The notes below the pieces were generated by a model. That model ran no database searches. It was given only the letters and a program-made list of their open reading frames with translations, and had not been told where the DNA came from. Of a stretch of 64,000 nt of DNA, positions 1 to 11,700 are shown one piece after another. Source of the DNA: Lytechinus variegatus (lineage: Eukaryota; Echinodermata; Echinoidea; Temnopleuroida; Toxopneustidae); contig NC_054741.1 in NCBI RefSeq assembly GCF_018143015.1, positions 37,662,510-37,726,509 on the forward strand, written 5' to 3'. The position numbers and the translations under genes were made by a program. Each line of letters opens with the position of its first letter. Positions within the stretch are counted from its first letter, which is position 1.

Positions 1-169
1 TGTCACATTTGGCAATCCATATTGTAACCACAACTTGAGACCAGATTTTGAATTAAATATGACTTCAGAATTTTGGCCTGCAAATTATGCGAGAAATAAT
101 AAAAAGCATAGTGATCGATTGTGGGGCTGATTTTTGTGACTGATCATACATGATAAAAGGAATATATTA

Positions 170-546
170 AAGAACAAGTGGAATGCCTCTGGCCATCTCA
201 CCTGCATCACGCGGTTCAATATAGCAGCAGTGCTGACTTTGAATACTACTCTAACTCGCACAAGATGTTCAGTGATACATGGTTACTCTTATGTCCAAGT
301 TTAATGAACTAGACCACTTTTTATGAACTAGACCAATAAACTTACAGAGATATGATGGTTATTCAACAAACAAGTGGAATGCCTCTGGCCGTCTCACCTG
401 CATCACGCGGTTGAATATAGCAGCATTGCTGACTCTGAATACTACTCTAACTCGCACAAGATATTCAGTGATACATGGTTACTTTTATGTCCACTTTTTA
501 TGAACTAGACCAATAAACTTACAGAGATATGATGGTTATTCAACAA
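170..546. repeat. Two tandem ~190 bp repeats
   Basis: The segment beginning AACAAGTGGAATGCCTCTGG occurs at about 174 and again at about 370, with nearly the same following sequence (CTCACCTGCATCACGCGG, then GATACATGGTTACT). Both include the GTTCAGTGATAC motif of the larger repeats to the right, so this looks like the left part of the same repeat complex, in VPS35 intron 10. Confidence 0.8.
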
Positions 547-2400
547 AAAACCCCAACATGGCCAAAGTTCATTGACCTTACATGACCTTTGACCTTGATC
601 ATGTGACCTGAAACTCGAACAGGATGTTCAGTGATACTTGATTACTCTTATGTACAAGTTTCATGAATCAGATCTATAAACTTTCAAAGTTATGATGGTA
701 ATTCAACAGATACACCCAATTCGGCCAAAGTTCATTGACCTTTGACCTTGGCCATGTGACCTGAAACGCGCACAGGATGTTCAGTGATACTTGATTACTC
801 TAATGTCCAAGTTTAATGAACTAGACCAATAAACTTTCAAAGTTATGATGGTAATTCAACAGATACCCCCGATTCGGCCAAAGTTCATTGACCCTAAATG
901 ACCTTTGACCTTAATCATGAGACCTCAAACTTGCACAAAATTTTCAGTGATGCTTGATTACTATTATGTCCAAGTTTCATGAATCAGATCCATAAACTTT
1001 CAAAGTTATGAGGGGAAATCAACAGATATCCCCAATTTGGCCAAAGTTCATTGACCCTAAATGACCTTTGACCTTGGTCATGTGACATGAACCTCATGTA
1101 GGATGTTCAGTGATACTTGATTAACCTTATGTCCAAGTTTCATGAACTAGGTCCATATATTTTCTAAGTTATGATGACATTTCAAAAACTTAACCTCGGG
1201 TTAAGATTTCGATGTTGATTCCTCCAACATGGTCTAAGTTTATTGACCCTAAATGACCTTTGACCTTGGTCATGTGACATGAAACTCTAATAGGATGTTC
1301 AGTAATACTTGATTAACCTTATGGCCAAGTTTTATTAACCAGGTCCATATACTTTCTAAGTTATGACGTCATTTCAAAACTTTAACCTCAGGTTAAGATT
1401 TGATGTTGACGCCGCCGCCGCCGCCGTCGGAAAAGCGGCACCTATAGTCTCACTTTGCTTCGCAGGTGAGACAAAAACCCCAACATGGCCAAAGTTCATT
1501 GACCTTACATGACCTTTGACCTTGATCATGTGACCTGAAACTCGCACAGGATGTTCAGTGATACTTGATTACTCTTATGTACAAGTTTCATGAATCAGAT
1601 CCATAAACATTCAAAGTTATGATGGTAATTCAACAGATACACCCAATTCGGCCAAAGTTCATTGACCTTTGACCTTGGTCATGTGACCTGAAATGAGCAC
1701 AGGATGTTCAGTGATACTTGATTACTCTAATGTCCAAGTTCAATGAACTAGACCAATAAACTTTCAAAGTTATGATGGTAATTCAACAGATACCCCCGAT
1801 TCGGCCAAAGTTCATTGACCCTAAATGACCTTTGACCTTAATCATGAGACCTGAAACTTGCACAAAATGTTCAGTGATGCTTGATTACTATAATGTCCAA
1901 GTTTCATGAATCAGATCCATAAACTTTCAAAGTTATGATGGGAATTCAACAGATATCCCCAATTCGGCCAAAGTTCATTGACCCTAAATGACCTTTGACC
2001 TTGGTCATGTGACGTGAAACTCATGCAGGATGTTCAGTGATACTTGATTAACCTTATGTCCAAGTTTCATGAACTAGGTCCATATATTTTCTAAGTTATG
2101 ATGACATTTCAAAAACTTAACCTCAGGTTAAGATTTCGATGTTGATTCCTCCAACATGGTCTAAGTTCATTGACCCTAAATGACCTTTGACCTTGGTCAT
2201 GTGACATGAAACTCTAATAGGATGTTCAGTAATACTTGATTAACCTTATGGCCAAGTTTAATGAACTAGGTCCATATCCTTTCTAAGTTATGACATCATT
2301 TCAAAAACTTAACCTCAGGTTAAGATTTGATGTTGACGCCGCCGCCGCCGCCGTCGGAAAAGCGGCGCCTATAGTCTCACTTTGCTTCGCAGGTGAGACA
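547..2400. repeat. Two head-to-tail ~928 bp repeat blocks
   Basis: Block 1 (about 547-1472) and block 2 (about 1475-2400) are nearly identical. Both open with CCCCAACATGGCCAAAGTTC and close with TCTCACTTTGCTTCGCAGG then TGAGAC. Each block is itself made of five sub-repeats of 150-190 bp sharing GTTCATTGACC, TGACCTTTGACCTT and GATGTTCAGTGATACTTGAT. Each ends in a GCC trinucleotide run. The right end GCAGGTGAGAC is the reverse complement of GTCTCACCTGC near 390, so the complex may have inverted ends. The class is unknown. Older sub-repeat expansion followed by a recent block duplication would explain it. Confidence 0.85.
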
Positions 2401-2569
2401 ACAAAACTATATACAGATAAAGAAACATTTAAGCTGAAAATACTGAATTAAAATTGGGCATGGATTAAAAGCTCATGAGAGAACTCATTGAGACTTGGTA
2501 CTACAGATAACGATGGTCGGTTTCTGCATACTAACATTTTTCATTACAGCACTATTTAGTGATACTTAC

Positions 2570-2718
2570 TGTTCTAGCTTGAGCTTTTCAAAGATGGCTG
2601 CCGTCGTCTCTAGAACCTTGTCAATGTAATCTACCCTGTCCTGGTAGCACTTGAGAGCCAGGTTTATCAGGGAAACCTGGAGGGCCACAATGTCCTCGGT
2701 GGGCATGTCACTACGGGC
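2570..2718 (-). CDS. VPS35: VPS35 exon 10 (residues 341-389, then two bases)
   Basis: The 149-base exon encodes [20 protein letters not shown] then [20 protein letters not shown] and AIFEKLKLE. The donor GTAAGT follows two bases of the next codon, expected to be His by comparison with the family. No further VPS35 exon is visible between 1 and 2569. Confidence 0.96.
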
Positions 2719-5700
2719 CTGGAAATACACAATGAGAATGATTTTTATTCATTTATTGTTTCATGTGTGTTCACAACAATCACAGCACATACATGACTAT
2801 AACAGAGTGATGCATGATTAATGCATTATACAGAAAATATTGCACATAAAGACGTACCATTGCCTATTAATAGAACACAAAAAGATGTTCTGCACCATAA
2901 ATTTGAAGCAACTTCATTGCAAAACCGTCATAGGGTGTGTAACACCTACCCAAAGGGTAAGTCTATTCCAACAAGAGTTTTCTGTGCGATCCAGCACTTC
3001 ATAATGTGCGTGTCTATCTGTTAGGCTTACTAAAGTGACATGATTATGATGTCACTTTATGTCTGCCATCAATTATACTCCATTCATAACAGAAACAATA
3101 ATGACTTCTTTTTAGAACGATATATGAATATCAATTCTGTAAATCCCCTGATTAGTCCTGATGTGTTTCTTATCATTACTGCAACAGAATATTTCAAATT
3201 TTATAATCCTCATCATGTTGATTATTTAGCACAAATAACATAAACACTGAAATTTATGAACCATGAAAGTGATTAATATCTATACCAATATTCATAAATG
3301 TGAGTCAAATAACAGCCCCAAATTATAAATATTTCATAGAACAATGTATCATGAATTGAGATATGCCACTTAAGGTTTATTTTTAGCCCACACTCTCAGC
3401 ATGATTTATAATCTACTTTCTAAAAAAGTGCTGGTATAACTCCACAATAAAATAACTCCTTTGTTCACTGAATTTTTTTTATTACTATTGATTGGTTTAT
3501 TAAAGCGGTACTCAAATAATAAAGTTATTGAATTTAGAGTTTAGCAATATTTTTTTCAAACAGTTATATGCATGTCACCATGAATATTTCATCAGGTGGG
3601 CTTATGATGTCACATGATCATCCCTGGTTTTAAGCCGTCTGGATAATGCAAATTCTCTTTTGATTAATATTAATGTTTCCGACTTAGATAGACTACAACG
3701 AATTCAGAATCGTGCAGCTCGTATTATTTCAATGGCTAGAAAATATGATCATGTGTCTCCTTTGTTCAAAGAACTTCATTGGTTACCGGTAAGAAAGAGA
3801 ATTACATATAAGATTGCATTGCTTGTTTACATGTCCATGAATAACCTAACACCACAATACATATCATGTCTGTTTTCTCCAGTTCAACAAAGTCAATATT
3901 CATTACGTTCTAGAACAGACCCTTTTCTTTTACAAGTCCCAAGAATGAACTCCAAGAAAGGTCAACAATGGATAGGTTTCACAGGTCCCAGTATTTGGAA
4001 TAATCTCCCTATCAACATCCGCTCATGTCCTTCACTGCAATTATTCAAAAACAAACTAAAGACCTATTTATTTTCTTTGTATTGTAATATCCATTTGATT
4101 AATATTGTTAGCACTTGGAGAGCAGAATTTTAAACATAATTATAATATGATACTGTAAAGCGCTTTGAGCATGTTTACATGGAAAAGCGCTATATAAATA
4201 TTAAATGTATGTATCCCCACTTTCATTTTTCTTATGTCATTACGTGAAATCATATTTGGAAATAAGGAAATAAATCAATTTTTTATTTATATACTTATCA
4301 TTATTTAAATGAAAACATTGATTTGTTTCCTTGTTTAAAATATAATCAATATACTTAGGCACTGGCAGATTGTTCTCTAATGCAGTATCCATAAAGGAGA
4401 AAGACTTCTTCAGTTTACAATGCACATATCTCTTATTCTCTAAAGAAGACTTGGTCACTTTGACACCTAAAACAAGTGTGGGGACGATCTTGGCTGTTGA
4501 CTGCAGAATCAAAATGAAAGTTGGCAGCGTATTGCCTGTGATGTAATTTTTAAACCTAAATCAATACTTTTTTTCACTCCGAATAATTGCATGTGCCAAG
4601 TCTCACGAGCATAAGGACCTGAGGAATTGGTTTGACAAACAAAGACTTGAAATACACACAGGAATAGACTGCCAATCCACCCACCCATACAGGGATTCCC
4701 ATATGCCTGTACCCACTTCAAACTTTGTTTGGGGAGGGATACAGAATTATGGCATTTGGCTGTCAAAACAATGCTTTGTGATTACATGAGGGGTGTAGCA
4801 TACATAAATTATACAATTGATATTTCCAATTGTTTTTTTTTAGTTTTTGTACATGGTGTGCTATAGACTTCGTTAAACTAAATTGGAAAATTAATTGTAT
4901 ATTTTCATGTTACAAGGTCCACCTGGGTGTAGAATACAGAGATTAAATCAATATGTGGGGCGTCGTGGTCCAGTGATTAAGACTCTCGTCTTACAATCTA
5001 AGGGATGCGGGTTCAACTCCTACCCATTGCGCGTTTTCATTCAGCAAGAAATTTGCCCACATGGTACCAGCAGGAAGCAATTCCCCTAAAAGCTACGAGC
5101 ACCGGAATAGGTAGACTAGCTTAGCTGGGGTATTAAAGAAGCACCTTGAGCACCACATGCACCATACAAATCCTATATTCTTTATTATTATTCATCATTT
5201 ACAATTCATTTCAGTTTTTGACCAAGGTGTGCCGAAGGCTCTGTGATTTTAAATTGTAGGCCTACAACTGATTGCATATTATTCATATGTCATCAAGGAC
5301 CCAGGCTTTATTGCGCAGAGAACAATATATGGTAGCATTTTATGAAAAAAAAGTAATTTTCATGGTCTATTTGATACAAGGCACTGAAATTCTAGCATCT
5401 GATTGGCTCAGAGCAAAATATTGAGGGGGTGTAACTTACCTCGATGATTCCAGCAATCTGAAGCGAGAATATGTCAAATAGTTTGAGATCAGATGGGATA
5501 CCTGCAGTGTCGTCGCGACAGGCAAACAATGCTAACCTGAAAAGAGGACACAAGAACATATGGTGCATATCATAGTATGATCAAATAATATCTCTAAGGG
5601 CTTTCAAAGTACTTGAATACCATTATCTTGGCATTTCACCATGGAAGCCATTCATAACCTACATGGATTTCAAGGAATTAATTCCTGTCAAGTATCCATT

Positions 5701-8700
5701 CACCTCACTTGGGGTGATGAAGGCAGCACAATGTGGATGATGTCCTGCTCAAGGAAACTATGCCATGGCTGTGATTTGAACCCAGCACCCTCTGTTTCAA
5801 AGTCCAGAAATTAATCCACTGGACCATAAAACTCCACCAAAAGGTGACAGAAGGAAGATTTACTTCAGTGCATGCAAACACAGACACACCAGTGCCATTC
5901 TTGTTCTCCGCAACTTGCAGCCAAAGGATTTAATTATTATAATTTCATATAAGATAAAATGCAAAACAAAAGGTGGGGAGAAAACATATTCATTAATCGT
6001 ACATTGCATAAACCAGGATGTCATGCATGGACCTCTCCAAAAAATAATAAATGAATAAAATACCATAACTTCAATAATTTTCATCCACTTATAATTAATT
6101 TAAATCAACTAGAAGATTCACATCGATTTCTGGCTTGAGTACCCATTTAAATGTGTTTAAAATCAAAATGATTTGCAAATTGTAACTCAAGATTTAGTCA
6201 TAAACCCATTAATTTTGGCAGAATCTACATAAATCAAATCTCTTGGGACAAGAGATATACGTTAGACTTACATGAAGATGTACATGACACATTCTTTAAA
6301 TTCTGGTATGAAAAATGCTTCTGTAAGTTAAATACTTTCCCATTAAAAAGTTGGATTATGCATGCAGGCTTTACTTTTCTGTACTCTAAGAGAAAATATC
6401 ACCAAAATAATCCCTTTTTCCAAATAGGAAGTGTACCTGTCGATCATGGCGATGATGATATTCTTGACATTGACAGCAGTATTAAGATCAGCGCATGCCT
6501 TCAGGAACATACTCAGCGTTTGGAGGTGAAATTCATCTGGGAATACCTACAAATGGGATAAAAAAATGTACTTATTCCAGATACTTCAATTGTGTCTGCA
6601 CACATGCTTTGATTAATCTATGAAAAATCTAAAATAAAATAAATTGACAGTTTAAAGGATGAGTACTGTGACAATGATTTTGTTGGAGGTTACCCCCCCA
6701 AAAAAAAAAAAGAAAGACAAGAGAAGGATCTTTCTGATTCTTAAATTCATAAATTATTCATCTATTCATAAATTTGTATTGCACAGCTGTAATATGAAAT
6801 ATAATCACCTGTACTGGATAAGAGTTCTTGATACTTATTTCTATGAAGCAGTTTTCCCCCTATCTAAACAGATATATTTCAACATATAATTTTCAATATG
6901 TGTCCCGGCTAGGGTTTTGAGATGGGGATGGTTTATCAAATACCACGGATCCGCATCACTATCTCATAAAATATGTAATTAAAATCACCTTGTTTGGGCA
7001 TTATCATAGTTACCTGCACTTCTTATTAATTCCCTTTAAGGTGTGTACTATTTGTCTACTAACCTGTATAATGCATTCCATGAGATATTCCTGTGCAATG
7101 GTATCCCTACAGCTAACCACCTGCTCTATCACTTCAGGCAAGATGTCCTGGATCAAATAAACAGATATCAAAGGTGCGATTTCCACAGCAGCAGGGTTCC
7201 CACAGAATTTTGAGAACAGAACTCCATGACTTTTCCATGACTAAATTGCTGCTTTCCATGACTTGCTTTCTGGCACCGTTTTCAAAATCAGACACATTAT
7301 GATGGCCTCCATAACCTCCCCTCACAGCCATCCATTCCACCCACTACCTTACTCATGACATGTACATAGATGTATTACCATTGGTATATGGTCTGTTTCT
7401 GACCAGGGTACAGTACCATTTTTCGTTTCACCAACATCAAAATTCAACATTGTCTTGAACACAAACTCATGTAATTTCTTGAACTGACTGATTTCCATGA
7501 ACTATTTCCAAATTTTCAGAGCATAGTATTCAGATCTTGTCACAAAAGTGAACGATACAATACATGTAGATGTAAATGTCAAATTTTTCTGGCACATTGA
7601 AATTAGGATCCTGAATTCACCTTTACTACAAAACTTCCACATGAAAGTCATGGAATTCTGTTTTCAAATTTCTGGGGGAACCCTTAATTATATGAAGATG
7701 AAACACTTTACATATGTCACACATGAGCAAATTATTACAAAGGAGTGACATTTAGGTTTTACAATAATGTGACATGAAAAAAAAGGGCTAACAAAGGCAT
7801 CCTCATCCTAAAATTCTCAACATAGTGCTGCATTTCACTCTACATTACAAAAAAAATGAGGCCATTTGTGATACAACTTGAGGACACCAGCTAAATTAAC
7901 TAGTGTATATCTCTATATACTCCAGATATCTTGAAAATTGGACATTTGATGCCTATTTTGGTATTTCATTAAACTTCATATTCAAGTAACTTTTCCAGAG
8001 AGGACACGTTATTTGATGCTAAAATAGCAAATTGAAACATCTTGTGTAACTAAGAGATTCAGAACCTTTTGAATGTATTGTGTTCTGATAGCCATGCTGG
8101 TAGTGCTTGATCAGTTGCGACTTGATATGTCAACTAATTGCCATGAATGTTGAGTAAAATTGTACAAAACTTGAAATTCAAATTCTCTAAAAACAACTAA
8201 GAATGCAAAACTGGTTACAAAATGGGACATATCAAAAATACATTGACTGATTTGCATCTTATATCATTGCAATTATGCAAATAAGATGAAATTTTCTGGA
8301 GTCTGGATGTCCCAATTTAATGTCAGGAGCAATCAAATTATTCATGGCCACGAGTATTTTGAGTGAGGAATGTGGGTTGTGGCTGTGTTATACATGTATT
8401 CACAAAAACCTTTTTTTCATTAAATGTTATTTCCCTAACACTAAGTCATCTTGGATTTTTTAACATACAGACAACTGACTCATCTTGTAACTAACACCTT
8501 GTGTATTACTTGACCCTTTAAACCATGGTTTAGACACCAAACTCATATTCCCCCAGTGCTGTTGTCGATAGGCCTCATATCGACATTGATGTCGACATAC
8601 GAAGGATTTTCAATGTTTCCGACATGTCGACATGCACGCACCCACATCGACATGCAAACATAAAATAAAAAGGGGTCTAGCCTAAAGTCACGAGTATAAA

Positions 8701-11700
8701 GCTTAGCTGAAAAGTTGGAAGCTTTTATCCACAGTAAGTGGCGCGATTAAAAGGTTTATTCAGCGGCACATTAAATGAAAAAAGAATACCTGCGAGCTGC
8801 GCGGCAGGCGGCAGCAGAAATACGTCAGTGCCTGAGTGTGGGCCGGCCTGCCCGATCGAGCTGCCCCTCGACGATCGCTCTAGATCTAGCTAGCGTAGCG
8901 TAGTTAGCATTCACTGTACCCATCCATTTGTACCCATCGCTATTAACCGTGCTTGATAATGCGTTGCTCATGCTCCTCAATGCATTACTTTTCACATAAA
9001 CGTTTTTGTCAAAGTTGTGACCGCCGCAATTGAGCGCTTATTTCAAATCACGAAGTCACAGAAAACTTCCCTTCCTTCGTTTGGAGATCGTTGCACGGAT
9101 CGCCGCGGAAGTGATACTGAAATTATCGGTCGATTTTCATTATTTTTTACTGTCAATTTGAGGAGCTTGCGTTTGCAGCACATGTGTACCAGCGTATAAT
9201 ACGCAATGATCACTATTGTAATTGGTGATTCTCAAATTGGCTCCGAGTGTTATTGCACAATGCTTTCGAGACCGGATCGTGGTACAAAACTTGATTCTCC
9301 AGAAAAAGATGTGGATTAAATCGGTGATTTCGAAAGTGAATTCACTCTAGCTTAGTGAAAATATGTTTTCCCGAATTGAGCCTGTATTATATAGATCTAG
9401 TGTGGGGATATCATTCGTGTCAAGGTGAATACGTTTGATTGAGAGTGTTATGTTGAATGTTCCACGATCGAATGATTTTTTTTGTTACAGGGAGCCTAGG
9501 CCCTAGGCTAAATTACGGTCCCTTTTTCATGTCGACATTGTCGATGTCGGGATTAATTTTTAATCGACATGTCGACATGGATTTTTGTTCCCGACAACAG
9601 CACTATATTCCCCAGACAGATATTGAACAAACTAGGTCCTTTTATAAAAAAAAAAGTAACATCAGATGTTTTGTACTCCATTTTCGGAAGCCATCTTTGT
9701 GTCGTTGTAGCTTGTCCTTATATATAATTTGACCCTTGAAACTATTAGACACCAAAATCATATATCACCGGTGGATATAATTAAGTATGAGAGAAGTTTG
9801 CGAGACACGACAAAACGGAACGCTGCCATAGCCATGAGGTAAATGCAATTCCATGACTTTTCCATGACTTTTTACAAATATTCCAAATTCCCTGACTTTT
9901 CCCTGACTTTCCAGGACCACAAATTTTTCCAGGATTTTCCAGGTTTTTCCATGACTGTGGGAACCCTGACTGCAGGTACAATCCTACATTGTCTTGTCAT
10001 CCACTATGGAGAATTTCGTAAATACTTTATAGTGGTATTTAACATTCAGGGTTCATAACAATCTTCTTGGACCTCTCGACATCGACAGTGTTCAGAAACA
10101 GAAAGAGAGAAATTTCTCCACTTAGAATAATTCCTAGATTGTCTTGTTACAAGATATAGTGAATTTCATTTGACCCAACTTGTGATCTCAATGCCTTTGT
10201 TTTATCGCATAACCATTTAGTATATTACCAGTTTATCTAATAAGATACATTTAGTGTTTTTTCGATCTTGTAGGGCTCATAACAATCTTCTTGTACCTCT
10301 CAACATTGCTGGTCTTTAGCTATTAAAGCTAGCCAATAATCTAGGTGTACGGTGCAGCACCATCTTTGATGTTACGTTTAACGCATTAAGACACCTCGGA
10401 TGCAAGAGTGGGTGCGAGGCACCTACTGCCTATTCACTAAACCTTAGGTTACAAATATCGGTCAAATATCTTTTTTGCATCAAATCACAGTCCATAAAGA
10501 GAAAACAACTAAAGCAGGAGAGAGTATAGGCAGTACAGCTCCACACTCCACAGCAACTTTTCATACTCTTGCTGCGTCCAACACATCGCTTACGATTAGC
10601 ATAACAGTAAAGATATAGTGGAATCCTCCTCCTATACTATAGGCTGCAGCTAAGTCAGATCAGATCGATCCAAACCAGGACCACAATCCAAAGAAAGGGA
10701 TCATAACTCACCTTCTTATACCTCTCCACATCAACAGTCTCCAGCTGACTGAGGCGGACCAAGTTAGTCCCCACCAGGATCCGGAGCTCGTTACGCTCTT
10801 TTTCCCTCTTCTCCCAATCCCTAGAGTGACCCTGATGCTGCATGCGCACCCAAAGCTTGTTCATCTCGGCAAAGTTCAATAAGATGAAATCAATGGAGTC
10901 TTCAATGTTCCCTCCAGCAGTCTCAGGATTATCACTACAAAAAAAAAGAAAATCAGACATGTTCTCTTTGCATTAGGTTAATAGAGAAATAGAACTGACT
11001 GGTAATAGGAAAAGTTCTCTATCCATCTCAGTCACTCAGAAAACACATTCATTTTACCATATCATCAACAGGCCTCACTTGAAGAGTGGCATCATGAAGT
11101 GCACCTTTCATGGTTGCTAAAAAATCATCAATAACTAAATTTTACTGGAAGAGATGTCAAAGTCAATACAAAATTTTGCTTTGCAACAGATCTGTATGAA
11201 TTTTGGAAGACATTCAATAATTTCAAAACATATTATTATTAGTATTTGCTATTATCACAACATTCAAGTTTAAAAGTAAACAATTCTGTTTTCACACATT
11301 TGCACACTGCGACCCAAGCTATTGAAATCCTTGCACATGGTTGGCTAAAAGCTAGTGAAAGTCACTATTTGTTTCATGAAAACAATCATCTCCTGATCAT
11401 AAATCAAAGATTGGCTGGCCTACCTTTCATCTTTTTCAGTGTCTGGCAGGTAGTTCCTGGTGCACTGCAGGAGATAGTTCCTCAAGAAGAGTCCTCTGAG
11501 TGGGTGTTGAACACCCCTGCACATCTCTACCAAGTCCTTCATGATGTCCTTCCTAGAGCTCTGGTGCGCCTTGATGTAGACGATACCTACTGTGATCAGC
11601 AGATACCTGGAGGAAGCACAGCAATTGCATTAGTTTCAAGGCCCCAGTTATGTGCAATATGGAAAATGGAATGAGTTTCATGGAATTGATTCAGGAAGAA

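Noticed and set aside
1410-1432. GCC trinucleotide run as a CpG island or coding poly-Ala
   Set aside because: It is short, lies at the end of a repeat block and recurs identically in the second block; it is part of the repeat, not a gene feature.
9017-9732. Short frames inside the hAT-like element at 8554-9605 as possible transposase
   Set aside because: No BED finger, DDE or dimerisation motif; the frames are too short. The element is non-autonomous.
11246-11674. 142-residue plus-strand frame
   Set aside because: It overlaps VPS35 exon 5 in antisense; the minus strand carries the conserved protein.
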